Position numbers and translations under genes: made by a program | Shown: one piece after another, positions 38,650-46,481 of the stretch | Position numbering within the stretch: the first letter of the stretch is position 1 | How the letters are laid out: every line of letters starts with the position of its first letter | DNA from: Planctomycetota bacterium | GTDB lineage: Bacteria > Planctomycetota > UBA1135 > UBA2386 | Assembly (NCBI GenBank): GCA_947444055.1 | Contig: CANEYR010000007.1 | Span: forward strand, 40,724-104,723 | Direction of reading: 5' to 3' | Length of the DNA stretch: 64,000 bases | The notes under the pieces: model-generated | Told to the model about the DNA's origin: nothing | The model's input: only the letters and a program-made list of their open reading frames with translations | Databases searched by the model: none

Positions 38650-39614
38650 GCGTTCCCCCGCGAGCCCAGCGGCCGCCAAACCACCACGCCATAGCCTTCG
38701 TGGAAGAACGAGCCGAGGCCCGTGCGTCGCTGTTCGAGGATCTCGATGCGACCTTCGCGCTCGAGCTGCTGCAAGCGCGGCAGGAAGCCACGCAGGTAGT
38801 TGCGCCGGTGGTGGTATCGCCGGGCGACATCGTCGAACAGCGAGCCTTCGTCGTACAGCTCGCGCAGCGGTTCGATGTGCACACAGATCGCGGGATTGCC
38901 GGCCAGCAGACGTTCGAGCAGTGGCTCGTAGCGATCGCCAATCTGCTCGAGCGCCGCTGACGTCAACACGCCGGTGCCGCGACCCAGCTCGAGCGCATCG
39001 TTTGGCGCGAACATGTCGAAGTGCTTGCCGGTGATCGCACGGCCACTGCGCTGCGCCAGTTGCTGCAGAATGCGTTGCGACGACTCCGCCCAATCGAGGC
39101 CACACAGGTGCAGGCGCGGAAAGATGCCGGCGAGCAGCATCAAGCTCGTGCCCGTGCCGCAGCCGAGTTCGACGACCCGCTGCACGTCCGTGAAGTAGCG
39201 CCGGAAGTACCAGTGCCGCAGGGCGGTGTAGACCGCGTACTCAAAGCCAGGGTGGTCGACGCGCACGTAGTCGCCAGCGAGGCGCAGCACACGGTGCCCG
39301 TTGTACTTCGGCACCAGCATCAGCGGCTCGCCGTCGGCCGCCTCGAACTCGCGCAGGTTCTCGTTCCAACCGCGCTCCCAGTCGTCGGCACGATGTGGCC
39401 CCGAGACCCGCAGATCGCCCGCCTCGCTGCCGTGCAGCGCGCGCAGCAGTTGCTCCTCGCGTTCGCTGCCAAGCAGGATCTCGTAGCCGAGGTTCGCAGC
39501 TGCCAGCGTTTCTACGCAGGCGGCGGGCAGCGCGTTTGCACGCGCGCCGACCATCGCTGCAAAACGCTGTCCGTCGAGAACTGCCAGCGTTCCATCGTTC
39601 ACCGTTGCCGTCAT
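38646..39614 (-). CDS. SAM-dependent methyltransferase
   Basis: RVVELGCGTGTSLMLLAGIFPRLHLCGLDWAESSQRIL (motif I, Rossmann). Confidence 0.82.
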   Translation of the reverse strand: MTATVNDGTLAVLDGQRFAAMVGARANALPAACVETLAAANLGYEILLGSEREEQLLRALHGSEAGDLRVSGPHRADDWERGWNENLREFEAADGEPLMLVPKYNGHRVLRLAGDYVRVDHPGFEYAVYTALRHWYFRRYFTDVQRVVELGCGTGTSLMLLAGIFPRLHLCGLDWAESSQRILQQLAQRSGRAITGKHFDMFAPNDALELGRGTGVLTSAALEQIGDRYEPLLERLLAGNPAICVHIEPLRELYDEGSLFDDVARRYHHRRNYLRGFLPRLQQLEREGRIEILEQRRTGLGSFFHEGYGVVVWRPLGSRGNA

Positions 39615-39750
39615 GTTCGCCTCTCCGCGACTGGCATCGTCGTGGCAACGGTCCCGACTTGATACGCACGACGACGAAGGTGCTGTGCCATCGGCGGAAC
39701 GGCTCAACGCGCAGCGGGCCGCGGGCCGATGGCACCCTGCGTCGCGGCGA

Positions 39751-40002
39751 CTACAGCAGCGGGATGCGCAGTGCGTTCGAAGTCGAGACCGGCCACTGCG
39801 CGGACGGTTGCAGCACCAGCCATTGTGCAAACAACGTCTGCCCACTCAGCGAGAGGTTGTTCGGCAACGGCAGCGGCACTTGCACGACCCCTGTCGGCAT
39901 CGTGAACATCCACTGGGCCGGGCCCATGGTGAAGATCTCAAACGCCGACGTCAGCCCCAGCTCGAGGTTGAACGGCAAGCCGCCGCTGCTGGCCGCCACG
40001 TC
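39751..40002 (-). pseudogene. in-frame continuation (C-terminal module) of the 40003-40566 ORF beyond a TGA codon
   Basis: Same frame: ...GTPTFIM-TGA-DVAASSGGLPFNLELGLTSAFEIFTMG...VVQVPLPLPNNLSLSGQTLFAQWLVLQPSAQWPVSTSNALRIPLL-TAG. Confidence 0.6.
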
Positions 40003-40566
40003 TCACATGATGAAGGTCGGCGTGCCTGGCGTCGCTCCACTGAGTGTGAGCAGGAACCCTGGTTCGCCGAGGCGCGGCGCAAACGGGGCGTGGGCCTGCA
40101 GCTGCCCCGACGACGTGATCGAGCCCTGTCCGATCGACGTGACGAGGCGACCGTTCTGCGAACCAAGCGTTGGCTGATCGAACGGCATCGCGCCGGCGGC
40201 GACCCGCGGATCGGTGACGTTAGGGCCAAAGCCATGCGCCGGATGGGGCAGCATGACGCCGTTCGGCAGAACGATCCCGACCCCTGGCGATCCGCGCTGG
40301 TCGTCAGCTGTTGCGAACAGACGATCCGGACCTGGATTGACGGCTTGCGACGTACGTGGATCGATACCACCGCGGCTCAAGTCGTGACACGTCGCACAGG
40401 CAACGGTGCTCGTGGATGACAGCTGTTCCTCGAAGAACAGAGCCATGCCCAACAACGACTTGTCGGCTGTCGTGGGATTGCTGGCGGGGGCGATGGGCGG
40501 CGGGAAGTTGGTTTGAGCAACAGCCGTGGCGAGGCAAAGCGAGACGGAACCGAGGGCACGTAGCAT
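40003..40566 (-). CDS. secreted cytochrome-c-peroxidase-like monoheme fragment
   Basis: MLRALGSVSLCLATAVAQ signal; STVACATCHDLSRGGIDPRTSQAVNPGPDRLFATADDQRGSPGVGIVL (CxxCH). Confidence 0.7.
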   Translation of the reverse strand: MLRALGSVSLCLATAVAQTNFPPPIAPASNPTTADKSLLGMALFFEEQLSSTSTVACATCHDLSRGGIDPRTSQAVNPGPDRLFATADDQRGSPGVGIVLPNGVMLPHPAHGFGPNVTDPRVAAGAMPFDQPTLGSQNGRLVTSIGQGSITSSGQLQAHAPFAPRLGEPGFLLTLSGATPGTPTFIM

Positions 40567-40842
40567 CGAGACTCCATTGTTCCCCGAGGGCGAGGAACGC
40601 GCGTGAGGCCGCAGTACCGCGGGGGCAGGGCAGCGGCGAAAGACGAATCGGTCGCGCGCCAGCAACTGCAATGCCGCCCCGCGGTCGTCTCCGCCAAGGG
40701 GCCTGCCTCTGTTTGCCGCCATGAACTGCGACTCGGAAGTCCGAATCACGACACGCGTGACCAGAACCCGGCGGCGGTTGAGCGAATGCGAAGGCTTGTT
40801 GGCATCGACGGAACAGCTCAACGCGCACCCCGGTCGTTGCCG

Positions 40843-41700
40843 ATGCCACCCCACATGGAGGTTGTCGGCGCACCCGCGCTACCAGGGGTCCCGTGCGTGC
40901 AGGCGAAGTCGCCGGTGCTGCACATCAGCTACGTGAAGTCGGGCAGCTACTTCCTGTGGCAGGCGTTCGACAGCTTGTTCCGCGCTGCTGGCCAAAAGCG
41001 CAGCTTTGTGCAGACGCACCCGATCCAGTGCCTGCGCGACAGCTGGCCGGACTTCTCGATCGATCAGTTCGACATCGATCAGATCTTGGTGCAAGACGAG
41101 GCCGTCTATTGGCAGGTGGAGATGCAGCACGTCGAGGCCATTGACGACCTCGACCAGTACCTCGCCCAGTGCAGTCACGTGTGGACGCACTCGTTCCTGT
41201 GCGAACGCAGTTGGGAGGCTTACCCACGCTTTCCACGCGTTTGCTACATCGTGCGCGATCCCCGCGATGCGCTCGTGTCGATGGCGCACTTCACGCAGAC
41301 CCCGTTCATGCGGCGCTACCACCCGCACGCGGCCGCTTCGCCTGCCGACTACGTCGCGGCCGAACTCGACACCTTCCTCGGTGACTGGTGCCGCCACGCC
41401 GGCGATCACTGGCGAGCGCGGCGCGCGCTCGACATCGAGTTTTTGCACTACGAGCGCATGGTCCAAGACCTGCCCATCGCGCTGCGTCGCCTGGCAAATT
41501 GGTGTGCGCTGCCCCTCGACGATGGGGCGATCGCGCGCGTCGTCCCCAGCCTCGGCATCGACGCGATGCGGGCGAAGAACCCGCAGCATGTGCGCAAAGG
41601 CGGCAGCGGCGGCTTCCGCGAGCTACTGACGCCGCCACAACAAGAACGCGCTCTCGCCATCTGCGCGCCGACGATGCGCGACCTCGGCTACGACGTCTGA
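40843..41700 (+). CDS. sulfotransferase-family protein
   Basis: ISYVKSGSYFLWQAFDSLF (5' PAPS-loop-like), RVCYIVRDPRDALVSMAHF (3' motif), C-term VRKGGSGGFRELLT. Confidence 0.88.
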   Translation: MPPHMEVVGAPALPGVPCVQAKSPVLHISYVKSGSYFLWQAFDSLFRAAGQKRSFVQTHPIQCLRDSWPDFSIDQFDIDQILVQDEAVYWQVEMQHVEAIDDLDQYLAQCSHVWTHSFLCERSWEAYPRFPRVCYIVRDPRDALVSMAHFTQTPFMRRYHPHAAASPADYVAAELDTFLGDWCRHAGDHWRARRALDIEFLHYERMVQDLPIALRRLANWCALPLDDGAIARVVPSLGIDAMRAKNPQHVRKGGSGGFRELLTPPQQERALAICAPTMRDLGYDV

Positions 41701-41711
41701 GCAACCACACG

Positions 41712-42641
41712 ATGCACCCCGACACTCCCATCGACCGCGGCCTCGCGATGCACCTCGACGCGGCGGACGTTCGCTCGTATCCCGGCCACGGCATGCTGTG
41801 GCGCGACCTGAAGGGCAACTTCGACGGGGAGCTGCCTGGTGACCCGACCAACGAGCGCTCCGATCCGCACTGGACGGGGCGCAGCTTCCGCTTCTCCGGC
41901 CAGAACTTCGTGCGCCTGCTCGGCAGCCAGAAGGGCCTGTTCAAGACGTTCGCGCGCGCCGGGGCGAAGTTCACGATCGACTGCTGCTTCACGACCGGCG
42001 CACGCATCGCCAACCCGCACTTCCTGCTCGCGGATGGCGCCCACGGCAATCCACTCGGTGGCTCTGGCTTCACGTTCTACTTCTTCAACTTCGAGAACAA
42101 GAACCTGCGGCTCAGCATCCAGAACCGCGGCAACACCGCCCTGACGCGCGCGGTGCATGTGACGCATGCCAGTGAGGTCGCGACGGCGCGCACGCAGCGC
42201 GCGGCGGTCGCCGTCGATGAGGCGCAGAACTTCGGCCTCGTGGCGCTCGACGACGAAGTGCTGCCGTTCGCTGGCCGTTACGTCGAACCCGCCGACGTCG
42301 ACTCGCCGTACTACGTGCACATCGGCGCGCCTGGCAACATCGAATACAACGCCGGGGCGCGCCTCGAGAACCACGTCAGCACCCTCGATCTGCGCATCGA
42401 CGACTTCGCGCAGCGCATGCAGATCCCGTACGGACGCATGCGCTTCCATCCGGGCTTCGAGATGCATGCGATGCTCGTCTACGACCGCGCCCTCGATGTC
42501 GGGGAGCTCGAGCACAACCGTCGCTACCTCGCGGCGCGCTACTTCCCCGGTGGGCTGCGCGACCAAGTGATCCCGCGCCCTGATCGCGACGTCTACGGCA
42601 ACCTGCGCCGCGACCCCGTTCCCTCAATCCTCGCCCGCTGA
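41712..42641 (+). CDS. concanavalin A-like (LamG-type) protein
   Basis: LAMHLDAADVRSYPG...DPHWTGRSFRFSGQNFVRLLGSQKGLFKTFARAGAKFTIDCCF...HAMLVYDRALDVGELEHNRRYLAARY. Confidence 0.75.
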   Translation: MHPDTPIDRGLAMHLDAADVRSYPGHGMLWRDLKGNFDGELPGDPTNERSDPHWTGRSFRFSGQNFVRLLGSQKGLFKTFARAGAKFTIDCCFTTGARIANPHFLLADGAHGNPLGGSGFTFYFFNFENKNLRLSIQNRGNTALTRAVHVTHASEVATARTQRAAVAVDEAQNFGLVALDDEVLPFAGRYVEPADVDSPYYVHIGAPGNIEYNAGARLENHVSTLDLRIDDFAQRMQIPYGRMRFHPGFEMHAMLVYDRALDVGELEHNRRYLAARYFPGGLRDQVIPRPDRDVYGNLRRDPVPSILAR

Positions 42642-42758
42642 GTCCGCCCCATAGCCCCAACCGTTCGACGGGAGTTCTTCGGTCCGCGCGACAACGTGCC
42701 GAACGATGCCAACTCGCACTGTCCTGGGGCCGGGTGATCCCTATCCTGTGCGGCCCTC

Positions 42759-43874
42759 ATGCCCGTTCCCCTCATCGATTTGACGCGCGACAAGGCGCAG
42801 CTCGCCGAAGTCGAAGCCGCCGTCGTTCGTGTCGTTCGCAGCGGTCAATACATCCTCGGTCCCGAGATCGAGAACCTCGAACGCGAGCTGCAACAGTACC
42901 TCGGCTGCAAGCACGCGCTCACGATGTCGTCGGGCACCGACGCCCTGCTCGCACCACTGATGGCGCTCGGCATCGGCCCCGGCGACGAAGTCGTGATGCC
43001 GACCTATTCGTTCTTCGCGACCGCCGGCGTGGTGGCGCGCGTCGGCGCCAAACCCGTGTTCGTCGACGTCGAGCCGACCTGGCTTAATCTCGACCCGCAG
43101 CGGCTCGAAGAGGCGTTGCGCGCGTGCAAGCGCCCGAAGGCCGTGATGGCAGTGCACCTCTTCGGTGCGTCCTTTGATGTCGACGCGGTGCTCGCCATCT
43201 GCCGCAAGTTCTCGGTGCCGCTGATCGAAGACGCCGCGCAAGCGATCGGCACCAAACACAACGGCCGCATGGCCGGCAGCGATGGCTTGTGTGCTGGGTG
43301 GTCGACCTTCCCGACCAAGAACATGGGCGGCATCGGCGATGGCGGCTTCCTCACTACCAACGACGATCAGTTCGCGGCGACCTGCAAACTGCTGCGCAAT
43401 CACGGCCAAGCGGAGCTCTACAAGCACCACCTCATCGGCGGCAACTTCCGCATGGATGCCGTGCAAGCGGCGGCCCTGCGCGTCCGCTTGCGCAACATGG
43501 AGAAGGTGACGCTGACGCGGCGCGAGAATGCCGCGCGCTATCGCCGGCTGTTTGCCGAAGCGAAGTTGTCGGATTGGGCAAAGCTGCCGGTCGACACCGA
43601 CCGCCATGCCTACCACCAGTTCGTGCTGCGTGTTCCCGCCGCCAAGCGCGACGCCGCGATTGCCCACCTGCGCGCCCAAGGCATCGGCTGTGCGGTCTAC
43701 TACCCGATCCCGTTCCACCGCCAACCGTGCTTCCTCTACCTCGGAGCGGCGGCCAAGGACTTCCCGGTGGCCGAGCAAGCCGCGGCCGAAGCGCTGGCCT
43801 TGCCGATCTTCCAAGGACTCACCGAGGGCGAGCAGATCGACGTCGTTGGCGCGCTCGCGAAGTTCGCCCGCTGA
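42759..43874 (+). CDS. DegT/DnrJ/EryC1/StrS-family PLP sugar aminotransferase
   Basis: GPEIENLERELQQYLGCKHALTMSSGTDALLAPLMALGIGPGDEVVMPTYSFFAT; LIEDAAQAIGTKHNGRMAGSDG; FPTKNMGGIGDGGFL. Confidence 0.95.
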   Translation: MPVPLIDLTRDKAQLAEVEAAVVRVVRSGQYILGPEIENLERELQQYLGCKHALTMSSGTDALLAPLMALGIGPGDEVVMPTYSFFATAGVVARVGAKPVFVDVEPTWLNLDPQRLEEALRACKRPKAVMAVHLFGASFDVDAVLAICRKFSVPLIEDAAQAIGTKHNGRMAGSDGLCAGWSTFPTKNMGGIGDGGFLTTNDDQFAATCKLLRNHGQAELYKHHLIGGNFRMDAVQAAALRVRLRNMEKVTLTRRENAARYRRLFAEAKLSDWAKLPVDTDRHAYHQFVLRVPAAKRDAAIAHLRAQGIGCAVYYPIPFHRQPCFLYLGAAAKDFPVAEQAAAEALALPIFQGLTEGEQIDVVGALAKFAR

Positions 43875-43895
43875 ACGGTTGGCGCGCCGCGCTCG

Positions 43896-45053
43896 CTACA
43901 GCACGGCCCAGAGGCCGGGCCCACTGAGCACGGGCCAGCCGTTTGGTTGCCAGACGACGCCTTGCAGGCAAAACACATTACCGCGCAGGACGGGCGAGTT
44001 CGGAATCACCGTCTGCGAGACCAAGCCCGCCGCATCACAGATGCCAACGGCAGCGACCACCGGGCCGGCGATCGAGTTCACCCACACGTTGGTGAACTCG
44101 AAGACGGCCGGTGTCGACAACATCTCGCCCAGCACGACAGCGCCGATGCGAGGCGAGGCGGAGGTCATGCGCACGGTCGCGGGCAAGCCGGGAAGAACTT
44201 GGCTCGTCACCAACGTTGGAACTTCCTCGTCTTTGAACACACCGCCGACGCGCACGAACGGCGGCGTGGTGCCATTCGCGACCAAGCCGATGCGGGCAGG
44301 ATCAAACTGCAAGTCGCTGTCCCACGCTTCGAGCGGCGACACCGCGAGCCCAACGGCGGCGACGGAACTGATCGTCGTCGAGCCATCGCTACTGATGCGC
44401 CCCACACAATCGAACAGTCGCAGTGCCGGTTGATTGGCGCCCGAGAAGAACGTGCGCACCGCATCGAACCGCGTGTTGTAGAGCACGGCGCCGACGCCGA
44501 CAGAACTCAGCACGACGCATTCACTGATGGAGAAGTTCGCGATCTGAACCTGCAAGCCCGGCGCCCCAGCGAGCACACTGCGCCGCACGTGCACGGCGGC
44601 CGCGTTCTGCACTTCCAAGCCCGAGCGCGGACTCGTCGCGGCGACGGCGACCCCTTCGATCACGACCGACGCGGAGGTGTTGACGACGCGGATGCCGCCA
44701 ATCAGTCCGGGCAGGATCGGCGCGCCGCGCCCAACCAACACAAACCCGTCAGCGCCAGCGACCCCGTCCAACGAGATCGCATAACCAGCACCCGCGGGTG
44801 GCTGAATCACGCCAGACGCCGCGTCGAAGTCAAGCAGCACCCGCAGCGGCTTGTTGGTGGTGAAACCCACATGCACACCCGGTCGCACGACCACGATGGC
44901 TCCTGGCGGCACCGCGGCGATCGCGGTCGGCAAGCTGGTGAAGTTGGGGCTGGCACCACCGACCGTGTAGACGGGGCGTTGCGCGGGCAGAGTGGCGGCC
45001 AGCCAGAATGTGGCTAGCGCACCGACGAGGTGGCGGGGCGAGATCAGGGGCAC
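43896..45053 (-). CDS. secreted right-handed beta-helix-like protein
   Basis: GTG start VPLISPRHLVGALATFWLAATLPAQ; ...FTSLPTAIAAVPPGAIVVVRPGVHVG...; terminal PNGWPVLSGPGLWAVL. Confidence 0.7.
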   Translation of the reverse strand: MPLISPRHLVGALATFWLAATLPAQRPVYTVGGASPNFTSLPTAIAAVPPGAIVVVRPGVHVGFTTNKPLRVLLDFDAASGVIQPPAGAGYAISLDGVAGADGFVLVGRGAPILPGLIGGIRVVNTSASVVIEGVAVAATSPRSGLEVQNAAAVHVRRSVLAGAPGLQVQIANFSISECVVLSSVGVGAVLYNTRFDAVRTFFSGANQPALRLFDCVGRISSDGSTTISSVAAVGLAVSPLEAWDSDLQFDPARIGLVANGTTPPFVRVGGVFKDEEVPTLVTSQVLPGLPATVRMTSASPRIGAVVLGEMLSTPAVFEFTNVWVNSIAGPVVAAVGICDAAGLVSQTVIPNSPVLRGNVFCLQGVVWQPNGWPVLSGPGLWAVL

Positions 45054-45190
45054 GAGAAGACTCCTGCCGCGACAGTAGGTGCACACGGCGGGAACAGACA
45101 GTGGGCACGTGAAATGGTGGGCGTCACCGCCCCACTCCATTGAAACTTCACCGAGTCTTGACGAAGCGGCACCATCGGAGCATCGTTCGC

Positions 45191-45373
45191 CCACCGCTGG
45201 AGGAGCGGCCGCGATCAGTACTCGGTGCCAGGGTGACAACCCGTCTGGAGCACTGACGAAAGGCGACGGCCGCCGAAACCACGCAGGCTTCGTCAGCCTT
45301 CTTGGTTGGCCGAATGGGTCAAGACCCATCGGCTGTCGCGCCGGGCACCCGGTGTGGAGAGCCAGTCGCGTGG
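45191..45373 (+). ncRNA. lysine riboswitch (L-box) aptamer
   Basis: Core motifs in order: GGAGGAGCGGCCGCGATCAGTA, GACGAAAGGCGACGGCCGCCGAAA, TTGGTTGG...ATGGGTCAAGACCCAT, CTGTCGCGCCGGGCACCCGGTGTGGAGAGCC. P1 can form between CCACCGCTGG (45191) and CCAGTCGCGTGG (45362-45373). Directly precedes the lysine/DAP operon. Confidence 0.85.
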
Positions 45374-45379
45374 TGCAAT

Positions 45380-45415
45380 GGGCTCCCGCCGGCGGCGTCG
45401 TTTCTCCTGGAGCCC
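45380..45415 (+). promoter_or_regulatory. putative riboswitch expression platform: SD-sequestering hairpin
   Basis: GGGCTCC (45380-45386) pairs with GGAGCCC (45409-45415), which contains the GGAG SD 10 nt before the GTG at 45423. Confidence 0.6.
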
Positions 45416-45422
45416 TAATCCC

Positions 45423-46481
45423 GTGTCATCCACCGTTCCGGCGCCCGACCGCGCTGTTGCTGCTACTTGGTTGTTGGACCGCACCGAAGTGTTGTGTCGC
45501 GCCGACACCACCACCGGCCGCGAAGACCATGGCCTGCCCGCGCTGCGCAGTCTGCTGCGCGAACTCGGCGCCAGCGTCGAGCTGCAGCAAGTCGCGCCCG
45601 GCCGCCACAACGTGCTCGCGACGTGGGGCGTGCCTCGCCTCCTGTTCTCGACGCACCTCGACACCGTGCCGCCGTTCCTGCCACCGCGCCGCAGCGGCGA
45701 CTTCCTGCACGGCCGCGGCGCCTGCGATGCGAAGGGTCAGATCACGGTGCAGTTGGCGGCGATTCGCGACCTGCTCGCGCGCGGCCACAGCGGCTTCGCG
45801 TGGCTTGGCGTCGTCGGCGAAGAGACGGACAGTTGCGGGGCGATCGCCGCCATCGATCTCGCGCCGCGCCTGAAGACCTGTGTTGCGGCGATCAACGGCG
45901 AGCCCACGGACAACCGCTTGGCGACCGGCCAGCGCGGCGCCTTGCAACTGCGCCTGTTGACGAAGGGCATCGCGGCGCACTCGGGCACCCCCGAGCTCGG
46001 GCGCTCGGCGATCTGGCCCTTGCTCGAATGGCTGCAACGTCTGCGCGAAGTGCCGACCAGGGTCGATCCCGAGCTCGGCCCCGAGCTGTGGAATCTCGGC
46101 ACCATGCAAGCTGGCAGCGCCCCCAACGTCGTGCCGGCCCACGCCGAAGCGGTGTTGTTCGTGCGCTCCGTGCCGCACTCGACGTTCTCGACGCGCCTGC
46201 GCGAACTGGCGCCAGCGGAAGGTCTGGTCGAAGAACTGTCGTTCACGCCGCCCGAGCGCTACGCGACCGTGCCCGGCTTCGATCATGCGTTCGTGCCGTT
46301 TGGCAGCGATGCACCGCGCATGCGCGCGCTCGTCGGCGGCCAACGTGTCGTGCTCTGCGGACCTGGCAGCATCAAGGTCGCCCACACCCTGAATGAACAC
46401 ATCACCGGCGCCGAGATGGTCGCCGGCACCGAACGACTCATCGCCATTGCCGAAGCCTTTCTCGGAGGCCGCGTCTCGTGA
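45423..46481 (+). CDS. dapE: M20 family peptidase, probable succinyl-diaminopimelate desuccinylase
   Basis: LLFSTHLDTVPPF, GRGACDAKGQITVQL, WLGVVGEETDSCGA, AHSGTPELGRSA. Function inferred from context with dapD. GTG start chosen because the upstream ORF extension overlaps the riboswitch. Confidence 0.8.
   Translation: MSSTVPAPDRAVAATWLLDRTEVLCRADTTTGREDHGLPALRSLLRELGASVELQQVAPGRHNVLATWGVPRLLFSTHLDTVPPFLPPRRSGDFLHGRGACDAKGQITVQLAAIRDLLARGHSGFAWLGVVGEETDSCGAIAAIDLAPRLKTCVAAINGEPTDNRLATGQRGALQLRLLTKGIAAHSGTPELGRSAIWPLLEWLQRLREVPTRVDPELGPELWNLGTMQAGSAPNVVPAHAEAVLFVRSVPHSTFSTRLRELAPAEGLVEELSFTPPERYATVPGFDHAFVPFGSDAPRMRALVGGQRVVLCGPGSIKVAHTLNEHITGAEMVAGTERLIAIAEAFLGGRVS

Noticed and set aside
45306-45422. 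N-terminal extension of the dapE-like ORF
   Set aside because: Lies inside the lysine riboswitch and hairpin; the GTG at 45423 has a proper SD and fits the family N-terminus better.
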